This document shows positions 1-5,382 of a stretch of 5,957 nucleotides of DNA, in pieces (position 1 is the first letter of the stretch; every line of letters starts with the position of its first letter). The position numbers and the translations under genes were made by a program. Location: positions 1-5,957 of the forward strand of contig JAOZMQ010000201.1 in assembly GCA_029934195.1 (NCBI GenBank), given 5' to 3'. The notes below the pieces were generated by a model that saw only the letters and a program-made list of their open reading frames with translations, was not told where the DNA came from and ran no database searches. The DNA is from Candidatus Cloacimonadota bacterium. GTDB taxonomy: Bacteria > Cloacimonadota > Cloacimonadia > Cloacimonadales > JAOZMQ01.

Positions 1-148
1 TAGTTTTTTTAATCATGAAGGACTGAAGATCATGAAGAAAAGATTAATAGAAAAATATTTATTCTCTATTTTTATATAAACAACATCTTTGTAACACAAT
101 GCTTTAGCATTGGACAAAAAAGAAAAAAAAGAAAACTAAAATATATCA
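1..148. other. AT-rich region after flhA, no gene assigned
   Basis: This region holds the hairpin at 88-118, a purine-rich tract on the plus strand at 114-140, and a 9-base direct repeat ATCATGAAG at 12-20 and 29-37 that contains two TCATGA palindromes. A plus-strand frame is open from position 2 to a TAA at 77-79 (25 codons), and a minus-strand ATG at 16-14 runs off the left edge. Either could be the edge of a neighbouring gene, but both are too short to judge. In many flagellar operons flhF or flhG follows flhA; nothing visible confirms that here. Confidence 0.5.
88..118. repeat. interrupted inverted repeat downstream of flhA
   Basis: CAATGC (97-102) and GCATTG (107-112) form a perfect six-base stem with a TTTA loop. 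Outside an internal bulge (93-96 opposite 113), TTTGT (88-92) pairs with ACAAA (114-118). It lies about 30 bases after the flhA stop. In flhA-strand RNA the U-rich tract (119-137) comes before the hairpin rather than after it, so this is not a standard intrinsic terminator. It could be a 3'-end stabilising structure or a weak terminator. Confidence 0.45.
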
Positions 149-2224
149 CTAATTTACATTAATACTAAGATGAGATTTTATTGGGAGAGTAGTTGGGATT
201 TCATTGTAGGAAATTACCGGTAAATTTGGTATTGCAGGTTCTAAAAGTCTTCTTAAATAACTTCTTATTGAAGGAGAAACAATTACAACCGGTTGAAAAC
301 CTTGTCTATTCATCTCTTGAATCGCTTCTCTAAAATCTTGATATAAAGTTGCAACAATTGCAGGTGGTAAAGAAGCATTAACGTTTCTTTGTTTTGTTTG
401 ACCAACAATATCATTTATCATTCTTTCTAATTCAGCTCCGAGAGTAATTCCATAAACAGTTCCGTCTTCACCAACATATTTTTTGGCAATAGTTCTCGCA
501 AGTGCAAATCTTACATATTCGGTTAATGTATCTACATCTCTTGTGATACCAGCATAATCGGCTAAGGTTTCTAAAATAGTCAGCATATCTCGAATAGGTA
601 CATTTTCTTTGAGAAGATTTTTTAGTACTTGCTCAATGTTTCCTAATGAAAGTAAATTTGGAACAAGTTCATTGACTACCGCTTCATTTTCTTTTTTAAC
701 ATTGTCCAAAAGTTTTTGTACATTTTGACGCGTAATTATTTTATCAGCATTCGATTTAATAACTTCGGATAAATGAGTTGCAATCATCGCTGCCGGTTCA
801 ATAATTGTATATCCATGCATTTCAGCTATTTCTTTTTTATCTTCAGTTATCCATAAAGCAGGTAAACCGAAAGCAGGTTCTTGAGTTTTAATTCCTTTAA
901 TTGGTTTTTCGACTGAACCGGAATCAAGAGCTAAAAAATGATTAACAAGACATTCACCAACATTAATTTCTTCTCCACGAATTTTGATAATGTATTGATT
1001 TGGAACTAAAGAAATATTATCTCTGATTCTTATTGGTGGAACAAGTATTCCAATTTCAAGAGCAATTTGTTTTCTCAAACTGGACACTCGATCTAATAAA
1101 TCTCCTTTTTGATTCTCATCGACAAGAGAAATAAGACTATATCCAATTTCAAGTTCAAGAGGATCAACTTGGAGATATTCAGTCATATCTTTTGGTTCTG
1201 TAGATTCTTCCGGCACAGCAACTTCGGCTTTTTCTTCTTCTAATAAAAGATCTTTATCTGATTTTTGAAGATAATAAGCAAATACAATCAATCCTACGCC
1301 TATTGGAATAAAGAAAAACCATGGCATTCCGGGAGCAAACCCAAAAAGCGTAACCACCGATCCGGCAACATACAATGCTTTTGGTTCACTGAATATTTGC
1401 GTTACAAGTTCTTGTCCAAGATTTGCTTTTGTACCTGCTCTTGTAACAATGATACCTGTAGAAGTTGAAATTAAAATTGCTGGAATTTGAGAAACAAGAC
1501 CATCACCAACAGTTAAGATTGTGTAACGTTGCATTGCCTCCATAAAAGGCATTTTTAGCTGAACAACACCAATTACAATTCCGCCAAGAATATTTAAAAC
1601 TGTAATAATCAAGCCAGCCATAGCATCTCCACTGACAAATTTTGCAGCACCATCCATAGAACCATAAAAATCTGCTTCTCTTCTAATTTTATCTCTTCGA
1701 TAATTTGCTTCAATATCATCAATAACACCGTTGTTTAAATCTGCATCAATAGCCATTTGCCGACCGGGCATGGCATCAAGAGTGAAACGAGCAGCAACTT
1801 CCGCTACACGAGTTGCCCCTTTGGTAATTACTTTGAAATTAATAATAAACAAAATCATAAAGATAATAATACCAACTACATAATTTCCACCAATGATAAA
1901 TTTTCCAAACACATTGATAATTCTACCTGCTTCTGCTTGACCAAGAATTAATCGAGTTGTTGCCACGTTTAATGAGAGTCTAAATAGAGTGACGACCAAT
2001 AACATACCAGGAAAAACAGAAAAATCACTGGGACTTAATAAATAAATCGGAGCGATCAAAATGATGAAAGCTAATGAGAAATTGATAACTAACAAAAAAT
2101 CTATAAATAAAGTTGGCAATGGGACAAGCATTACAATTAGAATCATTACGACTCCAATTCCAATAAATAAATCACTATTAATTCCAATTGCCTCTATTAA
2201 AGGATTATTTTTTTTTTCAGGCAT
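149..2224 (-). CDS. flhA: flagellar type III export gate protein FlhA
   Basis: This 691-residue protein matches full-length FlhA, the central export-gate component, which couples ion flow to protein export and docks chaperone-substrate complexes on a nonameric cytoplasmic ring. The N-terminal half has about eight membrane segments between residues 19 and 319. It contains the FHIPEP family signature RLSLNVATTRLILGQAEAGR (82-101), followed by GGNYVVGIIIF. The conserved cytoplasmic loop AARFTLDAMPGRQMAIDADL (144-163) and FVSGDAMAG (196-204) are present; D200 is at or near the aspartate implicated in proton use in Salmonella FlhA (from memory). An acidic linker (about 321-350) leads to the cytoplasmic domain (about 355-691), with motifs such as VPPIRIRDN (395-403), GLPALWI (453-459) and MLTILETLADYA (547-558). 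The start is supported by AGGAAG eight bases upstream. An A10 run lies in codons 3-6. No following gene can be assigned on this strand inside the window. Confidence 0.98.
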   Translation of the reverse strand: MPEKKNNPLIEAIGINSDLFIGIGVVMILIVMLVPLPTLFIDFLLVINFSLAFIILIAPIYLLSPSDFSVFPGMLLVVTLFRLSLNVATTRLILGQAEAGRIINVFGKFIIGGNYVVGIIIFMILFIINFKVITKGATRVAEVAARFTLDAMPGRQMAIDADLNNGVIDDIEANYRRDKIRREADFYGSMDGAAKFVSGDAMAGLIITVLNILGGIVIGVVQLKMPFMEAMQRYTILTVGDGLVSQIPAILISTSTGIIVTRAGTKANLGQELVTQIFSEPKALYVAGSVVTLFGFAPGMPWFFFIPIGVGLIVFAYYLQKSDKDLLLEEEKAEVAVPEESTEPKDMTEYLQVDPLELEIGYSLISLVDENQKGDLLDRVSSLRKQIALEIGILVPPIRIRDNISLVPNQYIIKIRGEEINVGECLVNHFLALDSGSVEKPIKGIKTQEPAFGLPALWITEDKKEIAEMHGYTIIEPAAMIATHLSEVIKSNADKIITRQNVQKLLDNVKKENEAVVNELVPNLLSLGNIEQVLKNLLKENVPIRDMLTILETLADYAGITRDVDTLTEYVRFALARTIAKKYVGEDGTVYGITLGAELERMINDIVGQTKQRNVNASLPPAIVATLYQDFREAIQEMNRQGFQPVVIVSPSIRSYLRRLLEPAIPNLPVISYNEIPTTLPIKSHLSINVN
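2208..2217 (-). repeat. A10 homopolymer in codons 3-6 of flhA
   Basis: The plus strand has ten consecutive T residues, read as A10 in flhA directly after the second codon. It encodes the end of Glu3, Lys4, Lys5 and the start of Asn6. Loss of one A gives a TAA four codons after the run begins to shift (…ATA ATC CTT TAA), and gain of one A gives TAA immediately. Either change would abolish FlhA. It may be a slippage site or simply AT-rich lysine/asparagine coding. Confidence 0.9.
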
Positions 2225-2226
2225 TT

Positions 2227-3291
2227 TTACATCTTCCTATTTTTTAATTTATAGATTTCCGCCAAAATTTCGGCTACAGCTCCATAGAGTTCAACACTAA
2301 TTTCTTGACCAAGTTCAGTGGTTTTATACAATAATCTTGCTAAAGGTTTATCTTCAAAAATCGGGATATTATGTTCTCTCGCAATTCTTTTGATTTCTTC
2401 AGCAATCAATCTTTTCCCTTTTGCAACAACAATTGGAGCAGATTCTCCTTTAGAATCATAACTCAAAGCTACTGCAATATGTACGGGGTTTGTAATAACG
2501 ACATCAGCTTTAGGAACATCTTCCATCATTTTTTTCCGCGATTGCTGAAACATCAAGTTCATTATTTGTCGTTTAACTTGAGGATCTCCTTCCATTTGTC
2601 GCCTTTCATCTTTTACTTCAGATTTCGACATTTTCAATTTCTTTGTATGAAGAAACTTTGTCAAAGCAAAATCTGCAGCAGCAATAACAGAATAAATGAT
2701 TAAAATATTCCCAAGTAATTTTAGTACAATTTTCGTTATATAAGTATAAATCAATTGAGGCGATAAAGAAGCTAAACCCAAAAATGAAAAAATTTCCTTT
2801 TTGACAGTTAAATATGCAATTATTGATAATCCGATAAGCTTGATTAAACTTTTCCAAAGATCTTTAAGTTTTGTTAATGAAAATAATTGAGAAAAACCTT
2901 TTCCGATATTAAATAAAGAACTCCAATTTAATTTCAAAGACGACGTTGAAAACAACCAACCAATCTGTAAATAAGATGAAAGAAAAGTAATAACAAGCAT
3001 TGTAAGTGCAAAAGGGAAAAAAATTACAAACATTTTCATTAGATATTCTACCACGAGTGGAGGAAGATTTTGTGCTGTAACTTCATAATTAATATTTATT
3101 AAGGAATCTGTTACGAGAACCTTAATTCTGTCCATAATATAACTACCAGAAGTTAAAAACAGAACCAAAGCAGCAATCAAGAAAAGTGCATTATCTACTT
3201 CTTGTGATTTAGCGACATTACCTTTTTTTCTGGCTTCTCTTTGCCGTTTGGCTGTCGGTTTCTCTGTTTTTTCCTGACCTTCGGCTTCCAT
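2227..3291 (-). CDS. flhB: flagellar type III export switch protein FlhB, with NPVH cleavage motif
   Basis: This 354-residue protein has the normal FlhB length. It is part of the flagellar export gate in the inner membrane and switches export from rod/hook-type to filament-type substrates. The typical N-terminus (EKTEKPTAKRQREARKKG, residues 7-24) precedes four hydrophobic segments at about 34-50, 80-108, 148-164 and 184-212. The cytoplasmic domain starts with the basic/acidic linker KKLKMSKSEVKDERRQMEGD (217-236). The auto-cleavage motif is at 268-271, followed by IAVALSYD. It reads N-P-V-H rather than the canonical N-P-T-H; the cleaving asparagine and the proline are kept. Downstream motifs such as APIVVAKGK (285-293) and IFEDKPLARLLY (311-322) are intact, so the gene looks functional. 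The ribosome site is weak (GAGA six bases upstream, overlapping the motB stop), suggesting coupling to motB. flhA starts 2 bases after its stop. Confidence 0.97.
   Translation of the reverse strand: MEAEGQEKTEKPTAKRQREARKKGNVAKSQEVDNALFLIAALVLFLTSGSYIMDRIKVLVTDSLININYEVTAQNLPPLVVEYLMKMFVIFFPFALTMLVITFLSSYLQIGWLFSTSSLKLNWSSLFNIGKGFSQLFSLTKLKDLWKSLIKLIGLSIIAYLTVKKEIFSFLGLASLSPQLIYTYITKIVLKLLGNILIIYSVIAAADFALTKFLHTKKLKMSKSEVKDERRQMEGDPQVKRQIMNLMFQQSRKKMMEDVPKADVVITNPVHIAVALSYDSKGESAPIVVAKGKRLIAEEIKRIAREHNIPIFEDKPLARLLYKTTELGQEISVELYGAVAEILAEIYKLKNRKM
2233..2238 (-). promoter_or_regulatory. ribosome binding site of flhA
   Basis: The minus strand reads AGGAAG, eight bases before the flhA ATG at 2224-2222, inside the last codons of flhB. 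It supports this ATG as the start and suggests that flhA is translated as flhB translation ends. Confidence 0.7.
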
Positions 3292-3299
3292 TATTTATC

Positions 3300-4109
3300 T
3301 CATTTATCTTTTAATTTCATAAAGTTTTTTGTTTTAAGTTCTTGCTCAATTGCTTCTCGAATATAAACAATTTCAACACGACGATTGCTTGCTCTTCCTT
3401 CTCTTGTTTTATTGGAACTTACCGGTCTGAATTCTGCAAATCCTTCTGCTGATAATCTTTTCGGCGGAATCTTTTTAGAAATAAAAAATCTCACAACTTC
3501 GCAAGCTCTGTTAGCTGATAATTCCCAATTTGATGGAAATTTCATCGTATGGATAGGAGTATTATCAGTATGACCTTCAACTCTTACACGATAAGGAAAT
3601 TGTTCCAAAATATCACGCATTTTATCAAGAAGATCATATGCTTGCTTATTAATCAATGAGCGACCAGGATTAAAAAGAATAACATCTGAAATTGTGATAA
3701 TGAATCCTCGTTCATCAACTTTGGTTTTTACTTGACCACCTAATTTATTTTTAAACACAAATTCTTCTATTTCAGATTGAATTTCTTCCATTTCTGCTTT
3801 GATCATTGCTCCAAGTTCATCAACAGCATCTTGAGAAATTTCCTTATCACTTTCTTTCATCATTAAACCTTCCATAGTACCTGCTTCAGGAATTTCATCT
3901 TTACCTATTGCAGCTCGTAAGGATTGAGTAATCTGTATAAATTTATCTTCCTGAACCTTTGACATTGAGAAAAGAAGAACAAAAAAACAAAGCAACAATG
4001 TGACAAGGTCTCCATAAGTTACCATCCATTCTGGAGCTCCTTCTTCACATTCTGGACATTCTTCGCATTCTGGACAAGATTCTTCAGGTTCATCTCTAAA
4101 ATCTTCCAT
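3300..4109 (-). CDS. motB: flagellar motor stator protein MotB (PomB/MotS-like) with Cys-rich N-terminus
   Basis: This 269-residue protein anchors the stator to peptidoglycan and carries the ion-binding aspartate. Residues 1-27 are cytoplasmic, very acidic and contain C12, C15, C18 and C21 in a doubled CPECEE unit. A single membrane segment (about 29-50) contains the ion-binding D34 in TYGDLVTLLLCFFVLLFS, closest in style to PomB and MotS. Residues 51-125 are a glutamate-rich linker that should include the plug helix. The OmpA-like peptidoglycan-binding domain spans about 135-252, with VEGHTDNTPI (177-186), SNWELSANRA (193-202), GFAEFRPV (223-230) and NRRVEI (242-247). The start is supported by AGAGG five bases upstream, overlapping the motA stop. 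There is no fliL between this gene and flhB. The family call is firm; the meaning of the cysteine cluster is unknown. Confidence 0.97.
   Translation of the reverse strand: MEDFRDEPEESCPECEECPECEEGAPEWMVTYGDLVTLLLCFFVLLFSMSKVQEDKFIQITQSLRAAIGKDEIPEAGTMEGLMMKESDKEISQDAVDELGAMIKAEMEEIQSEIEEFVFKNKLGGQVKTKVDERGFIITISDVILFNPGRSLINKQAYDLLDKMRDILEQFPYRVRVEGHTDNTPIHTMKFPSNWELSANRACEVVRFFISKKIPPKRLSAEGFAEFRPVSSNKTREGRASNRRVEIVYIREAIEQELKTKNFMKLKDK
4041..4076 (-). repeat. 18-bp tandem duplication in motB encoding CPECEE twice
   Basis: Positions 4041-4058 and 4059-4076 are two head-to-tail 18-base units differing at one base only (A at 4047, G at 4065 on the plus strand). The difference is silent (TGT versus TGC for cysteine). 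Each unit encodes CPECEE, so the duplication produced a four-cysteine cluster (residues 12-23 of MotB) directly before the membrane segment. The near identity suggests a recent duplication or selection on the repeat. Confidence 0.93.
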
Positions 4110-4114
4110 ATTAA

Positions 4115-4119
4115 CCTCT
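4115..4119 (-). promoter_or_regulatory. ribosome binding site of motB
   Basis: The minus strand reads AGAGG, five bases before the motB ATG, and overlaps the motA TAG stop (TAGAGG). The same core GAGG and the same five-base spacing are used for motA, consistent with matched production of the two stator subunits. Confidence 0.75.
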
Positions 4120-4888
4120 ATTTGCCTTTAGCCATTTTTGCACGCATTTCACCAGACAAAAAGATAGCTAATTTATCTTCAATAATATTTCTTGAGTCTC
4201 CTCTTGCAATGGATTTTACAGATTCTTGAATTAATCTCATTGCTAATGTTTCTTCTTCTGAACGACCTTTCAATTTAACTGCAATCGGATTACAAGCTAA
4301 GTTAGCAATTACAGAACCATAAAAAGTAGTTAGGAGAGCAACTGCCATTTTAGGACCAATAGACGAAGGATCATCAAGTCCGGCAAGCATTTGAACTAAT
4401 CCAATAAGTGTACCAATCATTCCGAAAGCTGGTGCAAATTTTCCCATATCTAAGAATAAATTTCTTCCAATTCCATGTCGCTCTTTCATTAAACCGATTT
4501 CTCCAACCATAATATCATTGATAACAGAAGCAGAAGTTCCATCAGCAATCATTTGTAAACCTTTTCCGAGAAACGCATCTTTTGCACCTTTTGCTTCTTT
4601 ATCTAAAGCAACTGCACCTTGAGCTTTTACGATATTTGAATATCGAGCAGCATCTTCAATCAAAGAATGAACTTCTTTTGGTTTATGAAAAAAAGCTTTT
4701 TGAACTACTTTAAAAACAGCAAAAACAGTTTTCATAGGATAAGCAATAAATGTAGCCGCAATTGTACCCCCAAAAACAATCATAACAGAAGGGATATCAA
4801 CAAATTGACTAAGAGTACCTCCAAGAAGAATTGCTCCAACAATAAGAGCTAAACCAACAATTACACCAATCAGTGTTCCTAAATCCAT
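4118..4888 (-). CDS. motA: flagellar motor stator protein MotA (PomA/MotP-like)
   Basis: This 256-residue inner-membrane protein matches full-length MotA/PomA. Five MotA subunits surround a MotB dimer and conduct ions to drive rotation through contact with FliG. Four membrane segments are visible: about residues 3-26, 32-52, 151-171 (APAFGMIGTLIGLVQML, the family signature) and 179-202 (MAVALLTTFYGSVIANL). A cytoplasmic loop from about 53 to 150 carries charged residues (K88, D96, K97, E98) where rotor-contacting charges lie in the family. From memory of Vibrio PomA, P153, T160, T187 and T188 line up at a constant offset of two with its P151, T158, T185 and T186; the threonines are associated with sodium use. 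The LDDPSSIGPKMAVALLTT stretch is also very PomA-like. A sodium-driven motor is therefore favoured but not proven. The start is supported by GAGGT five bases upstream. motB follows after 8 bases. Confidence 0.97.
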   Translation of the reverse strand: MDLGTLIGVIVGLALIVGAILLGGTLSQFVDIPSVMIVFGGTIAATFIAYPMKTVFAVFKVVQKAFFHKPKEVHSLIEDAARYSNIVKAQGAVALDKEAKGAKDAFLGKGLQMIADGTSASVINDIMVGEIGLMKERHGIGRNLFLDMGKFAPAFGMIGTLIGLVQMLAGLDDPSSIGPKMAVALLTTFYGSVIANLACNPIAVKLKGRSEEETLAMRLIQESVKSIARGDSRNIIEDKLAIFLSGEMRAKMAKGK

Positions 4889-4891
4889 AAT

Positions 4892-5374
4892 TTACCTCAT
4901 AATCTTTTTTAAATAATTTCGTGTTTCTGGAATATTTTCAAAGAGATACGAATAATCCACGTCTTTTTGAATCGTTATATTTTCTTGTTTAATTTTTTTC
5001 ATAACATTTGTTTCACCCCAGTTATAAGCACCGAGAGTTAAACTCCAATTATTATTAAATTTTTCTAATAAATATTTTTCATATTTTGCTGCAATTTGAA
5101 GATTAATAAAAGGTATCCATAGCATTCCTTTTATATAAACCGGAGCAATATAAGATGCTGTTATAGGCAGTATCTGTCCAAGTCCAATAGCTCCTTGTTT
5201 AGAATACGCCCAAGGAATAAAAGAACTTTCAGCTTCAATTTGTCTATAGAATATTTGAGAATCTATTTTATTACCAACTGCAATAATTAATGTCATTATT
5301 CGTGAAGAAATAGGATTAAATATTATCACAAAAGAAAAAATCAAGATAAATACTGTTCTGTGACTTTTTCTCAT
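4892..5374 (-). CDS. small membrane-anchored lytic transglycosylase (SLT family)
   Basis: This 160-residue protein has a basic N-terminus followed by a hydrophobic segment (about residues 7-33), which is either a signal peptide or a membrane anchor, and then a minimal SLT/goose-lysozyme-like domain. Family motifs appear in the expected order: IEAESSF with the putative catalytic glutamate at E49, GAIGLGQI at 61-68, AYNWG at 116-120, and PETRNYL at 149-155. Such enzymes cut the MurNAc-GlcNAc bond of peptidoglycan in the periplasm, releasing 1,6-anhydro-muropeptides. There is almost no sequence beyond the catalytic core, so it is at the short end of the family. The ATG start overlaps the TGA of the TPR gene (ATGA) and has only a weak upstream ribosome site, suggesting translational coupling. 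The next possible ATG (residue 27) would remove the export signal. Its stop lies 3 bases before motA. A likely job is local wall opening for the flagellar rod or for stator anchoring; this is inferred from context. The enzyme family is a firm call. Confidence 0.9.
   Translation of the reverse strand: MRKSHRTVFILIFSFVIIFNPISSRIMTLIIAVGNKIDSQIFYRQIEAESSFIPWAYSKQGAIGLGQILPITASYIAPVYIKGMLWIPFINLQIAAKYEKYLLEKFNNNWSLTLGAYNWGETNVMKKIKQENITIQKDVDYSYLFENIPETRNYLKKIMR
4894..4898 (-). promoter_or_regulatory. ribosome binding site of motA
   Basis: The minus strand reads GAGGT, five bases before the motA ATG, and overlaps the last codons and the TAA stop of the transglycosylase gene. It fixes the motA start at 4888. 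Confidence 0.75.
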
Positions 5375-5382
5375 TTTTTTAT
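5371..5382 (-). other. ATGA stop-start overlap with A7 slippery heptamer
   Basis: At the end of the TPR gene the minus strand reads ATA AAA AAA TGA. The A run (5380-5374) forms an A_AAA_AAA heptamer in the correct phase for -1 slippage. A ribosome that slipped back one base there would next read the ATG of the transglycosylase in frame. The overlap itself is certain and implies translational coupling. Frameshifting is a hypothesis; I did not see a convincing downstream structure. Confidence 0.5.

Noticed and set aside
8..16. Minus-strand ATG at 16-14 reading M-I-K-K toward the left edge, as the start of the gene after flhA
   Set aside because: Only about five codons are visible and there is no Shine-Dalgarno sequence before it, so it cannot be supported.
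12..37. Direct repeat ATCATGAAG twice, with TCATGA palindromes, considered as an operator or terminator stem
   Set aside because: The copies are short, the flhA-strand RNA has no U tract after them, and no neighbouring promoter is visible.
2..79. Plus-strand frame of 25 codons open from the left edge to TAA, with an internal ATG at 32-34
   Set aside because: It could be the tail of a convergent gene, but it is too short, has no recognisable domain, and AT-rich intergenic sequence often gives such frames.
2618..2857. Minus-strand frame of 79 codons inside flhB
   Set aside because: It is an out-of-frame shadow of the FlhB membrane region, rich in Cys, Phe and Tyr, with no domain of its own.
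3223..3229. A7 run near the start of flhB considered as a second slippage site
   Set aside because: Seven bases is ordinary for lysine codons at this base composition, and it sits in the conserved ARKKG motif of FlhB.
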